DNA from: Hyphomicrobiales bacterium
GTDB lineage: Bacteria; Pseudomonadota; Alphaproteobacteria; Rhizobiales; Beijerinckiaceae
Assembly: GCA_900470775.1 (NCBI GenBank)
Contig: UCBZ01000046.1
Coordinates: forward strand, 1 to 62,255
Direction: 5' to 3'
DNA: 62,255 nt
Shown: positions 45,032-53,096 of the stretch, piece by piece
How positions within the stretch are numbered: position 1 is the stretch's first letter
How the letters are laid out: each line of letters starts with the position of its first letter
Notes under the pieces: generated by a model
Told to the model about the DNA's origin: nothing
What the model saw: only the letters and a program-made list of their open reading frames with translations
Databases searched by the model: none
Made by a program: the position numbers and the translations under genes

Positions 45032-45469
45032 ATGACGATGACGGGCGAGAACTGCATCCCATTCAGTTACGTGCTCTGCGATCAACTGGCGATCCTGGCC
45101 GTCGATGACGATCCCATCCAGCGGGAATTCTGCGCCGTTTATCTGGCGACGCCCCAGGCTGAGATCACAACGGCCGGCTCGGCAGAGGAAGGTCTTGCCC
45201 TTCTAGACCAAGCCAGCTTCGACGTTGCGCTGATCGATGTCGACATGCCCGGCATGAATGGCATCGAGATGGTGCGCCGGATTCGTGCCGACCGCCGCTT
45301 CGACGACTTGCCCCTGATGGTCATCACCGGGCGCGAGGATATCGTCTCGATCGACCAGGCCTATGCGGCCGGTGCCACATCGTTCATGTGCAAGCCCGTC
45401 AACTGGCGGCTCCTGGGCCATCAGATCCGTTTCCTCATCCGGGCGCACCGCGCCCTCGCGGCAGCCTGA
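45032..45469 (+). CDS. Single-domain response regulator
   Basis: CheY-like protein of 145 aa; the ATG at 45032 has GGAG eight bases upstream and is preferred to the longer frame from 44948. The receiver starts at AILAVDDDPIQRE, with the acceptor Asp in VALIDVDMPGMNG near residue 69, the Thr in MVITGRED and the Lys in FMCKPVNW. There is no output domain, so it acts by protein contact. It is divergent from the hybrid kinase and one base upstream of the TadG-like gene, which suggests a link to that protein. Confidence 0.88.
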   Translation: MTMTGENCIPFSYVLCDQLAILAVDDDPIQREFCAVYLATPQAEITTAGSAEEGLALLDQASFDVALIDVDMPGMNGIEMVRRIRADRRFDDLPLMVITGREDIVSIDQAYAAGATSFMCKPVNWRLLGHQIRFLIRAHRALAAA

Positions 45470-45470
45470 T

Positions 45471-46730
45471 ATGGTCGCGGCGTTCATCCAGCGAGCACTG
45501 ATGCGTCTTCGCGGCGATGAACGCGGCGGCGTGCTGATCATGGCCGGGGTCGCGTTGCCGGCTCTGCTGGTGGGCGCAGGCGTGGTCATCGACTTCGGCA
45601 TCCTCTCCGAACAGCGGACCGCCTTCCAGGCGGCTGCCGATGCCTCCGCGCTGGCCGCTGCGCGGGAGTTCCGGCTGGCCAATGCCAACCCGACGACGGT
45701 GCAGTCGGTTGCGGAGAAGTTCGCCGCGACGTCGCTGAAGGCGGTCAACCATTCCGGCACGATCGCAGCCTCGGTCGACCTCAAGAAGATGACCGTCACG
45801 GTCGAGATCAACACGATCGCGAAGACGAACATCATGCACATGTTCGGAACGGAGATGGTGCATGTGGGGGCCAGGGCCACGGCGCGCGTTCTCGGCAGTG
45901 CATCGATCTGCGTCATCGGGCTCGAGAAGAACAAGAACGAGACCATCTACCTGGAAAAGGACGCGAAGCTCGAGGCGCCGGAATGCGCCGTGTACTCGAA
46001 TTCGAGCAAGTCCCAGGGCCTGAAGGCGATGCAGAACTCGTCGATCAAGGCCCGCTTCATCTGCTCGGCCGGCGGCAGCTACAAGGACAAGTACGACAGC
46101 TACAGCCCCAGCCCGACGCTCGACTGTCCGGTTCTGGCCGATCCGCTGGCGTCGCGCCCGCCGCCGCCGACCGGAGGCTGCAGCGCCACCGACCTGAAGG
46201 TCACCACCAGCATGACGCTGAGCCCCGGCACCTATTGCGGCGGCATCCGGATCAGCAAGATGGCCGTGGTCAGCATGAATCCGGGCATCTACGTTTTCAA
46301 GGATGGCCCCCTCGACGTGTCGGGAGGCGCTTCGCTGAAGGGCGCGAATGTCGGGATCTACCTGAACGGCAAGGGCGCGGTGATCCGCTTCGACGCCGAC
46401 ACGAAGATCGACCTGACCGCGCCCAGGGACGGCGTGCTGGCGGGCATCCTGTTCTATGAGGACCGGAACTCGCCGATCAACCAGAAGCACGAGATCCTGA
46501 GCAACGACGCGAAGGTGCTGCTGGGCACGCTCTATCTACCGCAGGGCGAACTCAACATCGCCGCCAACAAGCCGGTGGCGGCTGAATCCGCCTATACGAT
46601 CGTGGTGGCGCGGCGCTTCACCCTCTCGGCGGGGCCGACCATGGTCCTCAACGCGAAATACGGGTCGACGAACATTCCTGTTCCCGATGGTGTCGGCCCG
46701 GGCTCGACGGCCGCCCATCTCGCTCGCTGA
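45471..46730 (+). CDS. TadG-like protein with N-terminal Tad pilus anchor
   Basis: Protein of 419 aa. A TadE/TadG-type N-terminal helix (about 17-45; DERGGVLIMAGVALPALLVG then DFGILSEQRTAFQAAADAS) anchors it in the membrane with the rest outside. The usual TadG von Willebrand domain is not visible. After residue 230 there is a repeat-like beta-rich region with SPGTYCGGIRI, MNPGIYVFKDG, and YLNGKGAVIRF, resembling a right-handed beta-helix. Five or more Cys are present around residues 145-260. No other tad gene is near. The start follows the regulator stop codon by one base. Confidence 0.82.
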   Translation: MVAAFIQRALMRLRGDERGGVLIMAGVALPALLVGAGVVIDFGILSEQRTAFQAAADASALAAAREFRLANANPTTVQSVAEKFAATSLKAVNHSGTIAASVDLKKMTVTVEINTIAKTNIMHMFGTEMVHVGARATARVLGSASICVIGLEKNKNETIYLEKDAKLEAPECAVYSNSSKSQGLKAMQNSSIKARFICSAGGSYKDKYDSYSPSPTLDCPVLADPLASRPPPPTGGCSATDLKVTTSMTLSPGTYCGGIRISKMAVVSMNPGIYVFKDGPLDVSGGASLKGANVGIYLNGKGAVIRFDADTKIDLTAPRDGVLAGILFYEDRNSPINQKHEILSNDAKVLLGTLYLPQGELNIAANKPVAAESAYTIVVARRFTLSAGPTMVLNAKYGSTNIPVPDGVGPGSTAAHLAR

Positions 46731-46751
46731 CCATCAGAAGGCGCGCCGCGC

Positions 46752-47501
46752 TCACCGATTGGCGGGCCAGCCATCGCGGAGGAAAGCGTCGATCTCGTCT
46801 GCGGTCACCGCGGGCGAGAACAGGTAGCCCTGCAGGAGATGGCAGCCGGCCACGCGCAGGAACTGCTGCTGGGCCTGCGTTTCCACGCCTTCCGCCACGA
46901 CCTTCATTCCCAGCGCCCGCGACAGGGCAGTGACGGCCTGGACGATCGCGGCCGCCTTGAGTTCGCCAGTCCCGTCGATCAGTGATTTGTCGAGCTTCAG
47001 CTTGTCGATCGGAAGCTTCTGCAGATAGGCGAGGCTGGAATAGCCCGTGCCGAAATCATCCAGCGCGATCCCGATCCCGCTCTGTCGCAGGACATTCATC
47101 GTCTCGATCGCGCGCTCGAAATTCTCGATGATGCCGCCTTCGAGCAACTCCAGCTCGATCTGGGCCGGCGTGTTGCCGATCTCGCTCACCAGCGAGAGCA
47201 ACTGCCGGGCGAAATCCGGCGATTGAAACTGCCTTGCGCTGATATTGATGGATATCGTCAGTTTCGGCCAGCGCAGCCCGTCCGTGCAGGCCTGGCGGAT
47301 GACCCACCAATCGACCGCATCGGCCTGCTCGTCGTCGTCGACGCTGTCCAGAATGGCTTGCGGGCCCGATACCCGGCCATCCCTATCGACGGAGCGCAGC
47401 AGGCATTCCACGCCGACGAAGGTTTTACCGTCGGAGCTGACCTGGGGTTGGTAATAAAGGTGCGCGCCCGTGAGAATGGCGTGATCCAGACTTTGTGTCA
47501 T
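46752..47501 (-). CDS. EAL-domain c-di-GMP phosphodiesterase
   Basis: Stand-alone EAL domain of 249 aa, no sensor or membrane segment. The signature reads ECL (GVECLLR near residue 34) rather than EAL, retaining the catalytic Glu. Other active-site residues remain: NISARQF, LELLEGG, DDFGTGYSSLAYL with K in DKLKLDKS, and EGVET. An active phosphodiesterase is therefore expected. The ATG at 47501 is chosen; a TTG five codons upstream is possible. Neither has a good ribosome site. Confidence 0.88.
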   Translation of the reverse strand: MTQSLDHAILTGAHLYYQPQVSSDGKTFVGVECLLRSVDRDGRVSGPQAILDSVDDDEQADAVDWWVIRQACTDGLRWPKLTISINISARQFQSPDFARQLLSLVSEIGNTPAQIELELLEGGIIENFERAIETMNVLRQSGIGIALDDFGTGYSSLAYLQKLPIDKLKLDKSLIDGTGELKAAAIVQAVTALSRALGMKVVAEGVETQAQQQFLRVAGCHLLQGYLFSPAVTADEIDAFLRDGWPANR

Positions 47502-47683
47502 CGGCGAGCTGTTCAATCACAACGCTGATGCGGGCTTGATACAGCCATAACCCCTTCCTAGCGCGGGAACAACGTCGCATAGACAAGGGCTTCGGCAACA
47601 TCCCTGGAGGCGTCGGCCCAGATTGCCGTCAGGGTCGATATGCATTTCATTATGTCAAAAGACAGTGCCTTGTGCGCGAAAGC

Positions 47684-48559
47684 TTAGCCTGCCTCATCGG
47701 TGCGCCGCAGCTGGCTGGCGCGCTGCAGGTGACTGCGCATCAGGGCGCTCGCGAGCTCGCGGTCCCCGGCCTCGATGGCATCGAGGATCTGCAGATGCTC
47801 CCGGCAATTCACGACGACGCGCTCGAAGCCGAAGATCCAGTCGTAATTGGAGAGCCGCCGCAGCTCGTTCTGGCGTTTCACGGCGGAGTGGATGAAGCGG
47901 TTGCCCGATGCCGCCGCCAGGCCCTCGTGATAGGCCGCGTTCATCTCATAGAAGCCGATGCTGGAGGATTCCTGCCAGGGTCGTTCGAGGGTCTCGCGGT
48001 GGCGTGCTCGCATCTCGGCGATCCAGCCCGCCTCGAGTGCAAAGCCGGGCTCCAGCAGCGCCATCGGCTCGATCAGCAGGCGGAAGCGATAGCGCTCGTC
48101 ATGGGCCTTCGGGTCGCGCGGCGCCTGCAGGAAGCGCCAGCCATATCCCGGCTTGCGCTCGATCATGTCGAGATCGGCCACCCGCGCCAGCAGCCGCTGG
48201 ACCTCGGGCCGGGTCAACGCGTAGCGCCGCATCACGTCGAGTTCGGAGATTTCGTCGCCAAGCTCGCCGCTCTCGCGGTCGTGGGCGAGACGGGCCAAAG
48301 CAAGTTCCGTGCTGTCGCTTCCAGTCGCTATCGTCGCAGCCGCGGCGCCGAGGTATTCCACGCCCTTGTTGGGGTGCCGCCGGACGACGCCCTGCTGCGC
48401 CAGATGGTCGAGGGCGGCCCGCACCGGGGTCCGCGAGACGTTCAGGCGACGGGCGGCGTTGTTTTCGTTGACGAAGCTGCCCGCGACGAGGCCGTCCTCG
48501 CGAACCATCTGCAGGATGGCCTCGGCGATATCCTGCTGCAGCTTGGTCGGGGCGGCCAT
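47684..48559 (-). CDS. GntR family regulator with FCD domain (first of the island)
   Basis: Regulator of 291 aa. The winged helix occupies about residues 5-75 (RLNVSRTPVRAALDHLAQQG) and an FCD-type ligand domain about 130-280, with helices RFRLLIEPMALLEPGF and HRETLERPWQ and a metal/ligand pocket suggested by MNAAYHEGLAAASGN and CREHLQILDAIEAGD. A linker longer than usual (about 75-125) separates them. It is divergent from the C45 hydrolase gene, 82 bp apart, and probably represses it together with the downstream transporter gene. Confidence 0.9.
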   Translation of the reverse strand: MAAPTKLQQDIAEAILQMVREDGLVAGSFVNENNAARRLNVSRTPVRAALDHLAQQGVVRRHPNKGVEYLGAAAATIATGSDSTELALARLAHDRESGELGDEISELDVMRRYALTRPEVQRLLARVADLDMIERKPGYGWRFLQAPRDPKAHDERYRFRLLIEPMALLEPGFALEAGWIAEMRARHRETLERPWQESSSIGFYEMNAAYHEGLAAASGNRFIHSAVKRQNELRRLSNYDWIFGFERVVVNCREHLQILDAIEAGDRELASALMRSHLQRASQLRRTDEAG

Positions 48560-48641
48560 GGCATAACTCTTGATTGTCTTAGTTCACGATGAAATACATG
48601 TGACGTGAGGTGAATGCCAGCGTGCCGTGCGGAGCTTGAAG

Positions 48642-49784
48642 ATGGTCCAACCCTGTCCTTTCGTCGATGTCTCGGGCAGCGCTTACGAGCGCGGCCGCCA
48701 GCATGGCTCCAGCGTGCCGCAGCGGGTCAAGCGCTCGATCGAGCTCTATGGCGGGCAACTCGGCGATCTCGGCTACGACGCTGCGGCGAAATCCGCGCTG
48801 ATCGCAGAGTTCGCCGGCGAGATCGAAGCCTTCGGCTGCCACTACATCGAGGAGATGCGCGGCATTGCCGACGGCGCCGGCGTGCCACTCGAAGACATCG
48901 TCATGATCAATGCCCGCACCGAGGTCATCGCCAAGGCGCGGCTGGTCAGGAACAAGCCGGTCGAGGCGACGGAGGAACTCGACGATGGCTGCACTGGCGC
49001 GGTCATCCTGCCCGAGCGCAGCGCCAACGGTGCGCTGATCCACGGTCAGAACTGGGACTGGAAGGCTGAGTGCGCCGAGACCGCGATCGTCCTGCGGGTT
49101 CGTCGCGATGACGGTCCCGATTTTCTCACCTTCGTCGAAGCCGGTGGCCTCGCCCGCTGCGGCATGAACGAAGCCGGTATCTGCATCACCGCCAACTACC
49201 TCGAATCTGAGCGCGACTTCACGCAACCCGGGGTGCCGCTCGCGCTGATCCGCCGCAAGGTGCTGGAGCAGGAGCATTTTGCCTTCGCCATCAAGGCGGT
49301 CGCGACGACGCCGAAGGCCTGCTCCAACAACATGATGCTCTCCACCGTCGCGGGGTTTGGCATCGATTTCGAATGCGCGCCGAACGAGGCCTTCCCGCTC
49401 TATCCAAGCGAGGGCCTGATCGTTCACGCCAATCACTGGGTCGGCCAGGTCGCGCTGACCAAGCTGCGCGACACCGGCACGCCGCGCGTGCCCGAAAGCT
49501 TCTACCGCGACTGGCGTGTGAAGAAGCTGCTCGACGAGGCCGGCGGCAAGCTCACCGTCGACGATCTTAAGAACGCCCTGTTCGACGATTTCCTCACCCC
49601 GCATTCGGTCTGCCGTCCGCCGCGCCCCAACGACACCGGCAATCTCTCGGCGACCGTCGCCATGGTGATCATGCAGCCGGCGCAGGGGATCATGGAGGTC
49701 TGCCCGCTGCCCGCGCTGAACCGGGCCTTCACGCGCTACAGCCTGACGGAAGAGCCGCGGACCCTCGCCCAGGCGGCCGAGTAA
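48642..49784 (+). CDS. C45 family autoproteolytic acyltransferase/hydrolase
   Basis: Ntn-hydrolase of 380 aa related to Penicillium acyl-CoA:6-APA acyltransferase. The Gly-Cys processing site with nucleophile Cys117 lies in DDGCTGAVI, followed by the family motif GQNWDWK (about residues 134-140). Cleavage before Cys117 would yield a 116-residue alpha and a 264-residue beta chain. Bacterial members hydrolyse or transfer acyl groups on amino acids and beta-lactam-like compounds. The start has GGAG eight bases upstream. It heads the transport island and is divergent from a GntR regulator. No signal peptide, so it is cytoplasmic. Confidence 0.9.
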   Translation: MVQPCPFVDVSGSAYERGRQHGSSVPQRVKRSIELYGGQLGDLGYDAAAKSALIAEFAGEIEAFGCHYIEEMRGIADGAGVPLEDIVMINARTEVIAKARLVRNKPVEATEELDDGCTGAVILPERSANGALIHGQNWDWKAECAETAIVLRVRRDDGPDFLTFVEAGGLARCGMNEAGICITANYLESERDFTQPGVPLALIRRKVLEQEHFAFAIKAVATTPKACSNNMMLSTVAGFGIDFECAPNEAFPLYPSEGLIVHANHWVGQVALTKLRDTGTPRVPESFYRDWRVKKLLDEAGGKLTVDDLKNALFDDFLTPHSVCRPPRPNDTGNLSATVAMVIMQPAQGIMEVCPLPALNRAFTRYSLTEEPRTLAQAAE

Positions 49785-49831
49785 GCCAGCCTCGACGCAG
49801 CCGCAGCATGCCGACAGAAAACAAGGGGACC

Positions 49832-51397
49832 ATGCCGATGCTTCGCCAGATCACGAAAATGGCCATGACCGCAGGGTTCGCGTTCGCGGCGTCTGGTGCA
49901 GGCGCTCAGGCCGCCACGGTGCTGCGAGTCCAGATTCCGGCCGACATTCGCTCGATCGATCCCGGCGTCAATCGGGACCATCCGACGGACGGCGTGGTTC
50001 TTCACATGGTCGAGGGGCTTGTCGCCTATGGCGAGGACGGGACGCCAAAACCGCTGCTTGCCGAGACCGTCGACATCTCGCCCGACGGCAAGACCTACAG
50101 CTTCCGCCTGCGCGGCGGCGTCAAATTCCACAACGGCGCCGAAATGACGTCCGCCGACGTGCTGTGGAGCTGGAACCGTTACATGAACGCGAAGACGGAC
50201 TGGCGCTGCCTGTCGGAGTTCGACGGACGCGGGACCGTCAAGGTCGAGAGCGTGGCCGCGCCCGATTCCCGCACGGTCGTCTTCACCCTCGACAAGCCGA
50301 GCGCGCTGTTCCTGACCTCTCTGGCCCGGACCGACTGCGCCATGACGGCGATCCTGCACAAGGATTCCGTCAGGGCGGACGGATCCTTCGAGAAGCCGAT
50401 CGGCACGGGCCCGTTCAAATTCGCCGAGTGGAAGCGCGGTGAGTTCGTGCGGGTCGAGCGCTTTGCCGATTATGCCGCGCTTCCGGGCAAGATCGACGGG
50501 CTGGGCGGTGCCAAGCGCCCGCTCGTGGACGAGGTCCGCTTCGTCGTCATCCCCGATAGCGCCACCGCCAAGGCGGCTCTGGTCAGCGGCGATATCGACG
50601 TCGTGCCCGATGTCGCCAATGCCGACGTCGGCGAACTCAAATCGGTCGACAAGGTCAAGCTCTCGGTGGTTTCGCATATGGGGCTGGTCGGGCTGATCAT
50701 CCAGACACGCGATCCGGTCATGGCCAATGCAAAGCTGCGGCGTGCCATGGCGGCTGCGATCGACAAGCCGGAACTGGTCGCCGCGGTGACCGACGGGTTG
50801 GGCAAGCCCAACGGCTCGATCGTGCCGACGCTGTCGGCCTATCACGGCAAGGTCCAGGACGAAGATATCGCCTACGATCCAGCCGCCGCCAGAAAGCTCA
50901 TCGCCGAAGCCGGCTACAAGGGCGAGAAGATCGTGATGATGGCCAATAAGCGCTATCCGCAGAGCTTCAACGCCGCGGTCATCGCCCAGCAGATGCTCAA
51001 GGCCGTCGGCCTCAATGTCGAGATCGTGGTGCTGGAATGGGCGACGCAGCTCGACCGCTACAACAAGGGCAACTACCAGATCCAGGCCTTCCCCTATTCC
51101 GGCCGGATGGACCCCGCGCTGTCCTTTGAGTCGATGACGGGTCCGAAGGACAAGCAGCCGCGCAAGCTCTGGGACAATCCCGATGTTCAGGCCTTGCTCG
51201 AGAAGTCGATGATCGTCGCCGATCCAGCGCAGCGTCAGGCGATCTTCGACGATCTGCACCGGCGCTTCCTCGCCGATATGCCCATGGTGATGCTCTACAA
51301 CGGTATCGCCGGCGGCGCGGTCGGCAAGCGGGTCAATGGCTACGTCTCGTCGCTGACCTCGCTGCCGCGGCTCTGGGAAGTGTCGCTGGCGCCGTGA
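49832..51397 (+). CDS. ABC transporter substrate-binding protein (family 5), paralogue A
   Basis: Periplasmic binding protein of 521 aa from the ATG at 49832, preceded by AAGGGG; an ATG at 49808 is possible. A Sec signal peptide (about 1-25, ending GAGAQA) is followed by an SBP_bac_5 domain: VNRDHPTDGVVLHMVEGL near residue 45 and VKFHNGAEMTSADVLWSWN near residue 95. It is roughly two-thirds identical over long stretches to the binding protein at 53097. It follows the C45 hydrolase by 47 bp in the same direction. No permease genes separate it from the GntR gene at 51420, so it likely shares the Dpp-type permease downstream. Confidence 0.92.
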   Translation: MPMLRQITKMAMTAGFAFAASGAGAQAATVLRVQIPADIRSIDPGVNRDHPTDGVVLHMVEGLVAYGEDGTPKPLLAETVDISPDGKTYSFRLRGGVKFHNGAEMTSADVLWSWNRYMNAKTDWRCLSEFDGRGTVKVESVAAPDSRTVVFTLDKPSALFLTSLARTDCAMTAILHKDSVRADGSFEKPIGTGPFKFAEWKRGEFVRVERFADYAALPGKIDGLGGAKRPLVDEVRFVVIPDSATAKAALVSGDIDVVPDVANADVGELKSVDKVKLSVVSHMGLVGLIIQTRDPVMANAKLRRAMAAAIDKPELVAAVTDGLGKPNGSIVPTLSAYHGKVQDEDIAYDPAAARKLIAEAGYKGEKIVMMANKRYPQSFNAAVIAQQMLKAVGLNVEIVVLEWATQLDRYNKGNYQIQAFPYSGRMDPALSFESMTGPKDKQPRKLWDNPDVQALLEKSMIVADPAQRQAIFDDLHRRFLADMPMVMLYNGIAGGAVGKRVNGYVSSLTSLPRLWEVSLAP

Positions 51398-51419
51398 GCC
51401 GGTCCCTGCGGCCTTCGTG

Positions 51420-52052
51420 TCAGCCCATGTCCTTCTGGATATGGCGGGTGATCAGGGCCGCAAGCTCCGCCGCATCACGCCGCTTCAGCGCCCCGACCAT
51501 GGCGTGATGGTCACGTGCGCTGGCCAGCAGCGCTTCATGCGAGGCCCAGACCGTGACGGTCGAACCGCGCGAGCGGTCGCGCAGGGCCCAGATCGTCTCT
51601 TCCAGCACGGGGTTGCCGCAGGAGGCATAGATCAGATGGTGGAAGGCGCTGTTGATCTCGCTCTGCTCGATGCGCGTGCCGGTTGCCGCCGCAGTGCTGA
51701 AAGCGGTCGCGAGTTCGTCGAGACGGGCGATGGCGGCCGCGTCGATATGCGCCACGACGCCGGCCATTGCGCCGGTCTCCAGCAGGATGCGTGTCTCGCG
51801 GATGGCGCGATAGGTCGCCAGGTCGATCTCCATGACCCGGTAGCCGCGATTGGGCACATGCTCGATCGTCTTGCGGATGGCGAGCTCTTCCAGGGCACTG
51901 CGCACGTCGAACCGCGTCGCCTGGAATTTCTCCTCGAGATCGATCTGCCGCAGCCATTCGCCGGGGCGATACATCCGCAGCCGGATCGCCTGGGCGATCT
52001 CGCTGGCGAGCGCGCGCTTGGCGACACGATTCGGTTTGCGTTGCGGTTGCAT
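51420..52052 (-). CDS. GntR family regulator with FCD domain (second of the island)
   Basis: Regulator of 210 aa. The winged helix is at about 10-70 (QATRFDVRSALEELAIR) and the FCD domain at about 80-205 (TRILLETGAMAGVVAH, INSAFHHLIYASCGNP, ARDHHAMVGALKRRDA). It lies between, and is oriented against, two solute-binding-protein operons, and is divergent from the alpha/beta hydrolase gene. A 14-bp perfect palindrome stands in the divergent gap. It likely represses the hydrolase-dpp-capA-ggt operon and itself. Confidence 0.9.
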   Translation of the reverse strand: MQPQRKPNRVAKRALASEIAQAIRLRMYRPGEWLRQIDLEEKFQATRFDVRSALEELAIRKTIEHVPNRGYRVMEIDLATYRAIRETRILLETGAMAGVVAHIDAAAIARLDELATAFSTAAATGTRIEQSEINSAFHHLIYASCGNPVLEETIWALRDRSRGSTVTVWASHEALLASARDHHAMVGALKRRDAAELAALITRHIQKDMG

Positions 52053-52122
52053 GGCGGCGTTCTAGCCCATTGGACGAGGCGGTGCACAAGCCTATTGCGG
52101 GACGCAGATCGTTATGTAACTA

Positions 52123-52136
52123 AATTGGCGCCAATT
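52123..52136. promoter_or_regulatory. Perfect 14-bp palindrome AATTGGCGCCAATT, candidate operator
   Basis: It lies 71 bp upstream of the GntR start and 27 bp before the hydrolase ATG, in an AT-rich stretch otherwise unlike the surroundings. Exact symmetry and position make it a strong candidate binding site for the adjacent GntR regulator. Confidence 0.6.
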
Positions 52137-52162
52137 ATATCGCCAGATCAAGAGGTGCCGGC

Positions 52163-53047
52163 ATGACCACTCCCGACGCACAAACGGCGCCAGCCGAGGA
52201 CGCCGCCGCCATCGCCCGCGCGCTCTACGACATGGGCCCGACGCCGGTGATCGCCTGCAAGGCCGATCCGCGCTTCAGCTATTGCCTCTATGTCCCCAAG
52301 ACGCTCGGCAAGACGGCACAGCCGCCCGAGCTGATCGTCGCGATGCACGGCACGGGCAGAGGCTTCACCGGCTATCGCGACGCCTTCCAGGAATTCGGCC
52401 GCTGGAACAATTGCGTCATCCTGGCGCCGCTCTTCCCGATCGGCGTGCTCGGCGACGACAACCGCGACGGCTTCAAATACATGCGCGAGGGCATGATCCG
52501 CTACGATCAGGTGCTGCTCGCCATGGTCGCCGAGGTCGAGGCGCGCTACGGCGTCAGCTTCCCGCGCTTCGGCCTGTTCGGCTATTCCGGCGGCGGCCAT
52601 TTCGCCCACCGCTTCCTGATGCTGCAGCCGCGGCGGCTGTTTGCCTGCTCGATCGGCGCGCCGGGCTCGGTGACGCTGCTTGATCCGACGCGCGATTGGT
52701 GGGTCGGCACCCGCAACATGGCCGAGCTCTTCGGCACGACCCCCGACATCCCTGCGATGAAGCAGGTCGCCGTGCAGATGATCGTCGGCGCGGCCGATCT
52801 GGAGACCTGGGAAATCACCCATAAGCCGGGCGGCCGCAACTTCATGCCTGACGCCAACCATGCCGGCGCGACCCGGCCTGAAAGGCTCGCCAGCCTGAAG
52901 GCCTCCTTCGAACAGGCCGGCATTGGCGTGCGCTTCGATCTCGTGCTGAACATGGCTCATGACGGCCTTCGGGCGGTGCCGACGGTCGAGGATTTCTTTG
53001 CCGAGGCACTGATCAGGCATCGCGCTGCGAGCGCCAAGGCGGCCTGA
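52163..53047 (+). CDS. Alpha/beta hydrolase family protein
   Basis: Protein of 294 aa with alpha/beta hydrolase features: an oxyanion-loop-like MHGTGRGFTG near residue 62, the nucleophile elbow GYSGGG (Ser near residue 141) and a C-terminal His in NMAHDG near residue 259. There is no signal peptide, so it acts in the cytoplasm. It may be an esterase/amidase releasing the amino compound taken up by the neighbouring transporter. It is the first gene of the operon leading to the Dpp-type importer; the next gene starts 49 bp later. Confidence 0.87.
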   Translation: MTTPDAQTAPAEDAAAIARALYDMGPTPVIACKADPRFSYCLYVPKTLGKTAQPPELIVAMHGTGRGFTGYRDAFQEFGRWNNCVILAPLFPIGVLGDDNRDGFKYMREGMIRYDQVLLAMVAEVEARYGVSFPRFGLFGYSGGGHFAHRFLMLQPRRLFACSIGAPGSVTLLDPTRDWWVGTRNMAELFGTTPDIPAMKQVAVQMIVGAADLETWEITHKPGGRNFMPDANHAGATRPERLASLKASFEQAGIGVRFDLVLNMAHDGLRAVPTVEDFFAEALIRHRAASAKAA

Positions 53048-53096
53048 GACCGCCGGCGCCGCACGTTAACGAGACAACGACAACAGGGGATACACC

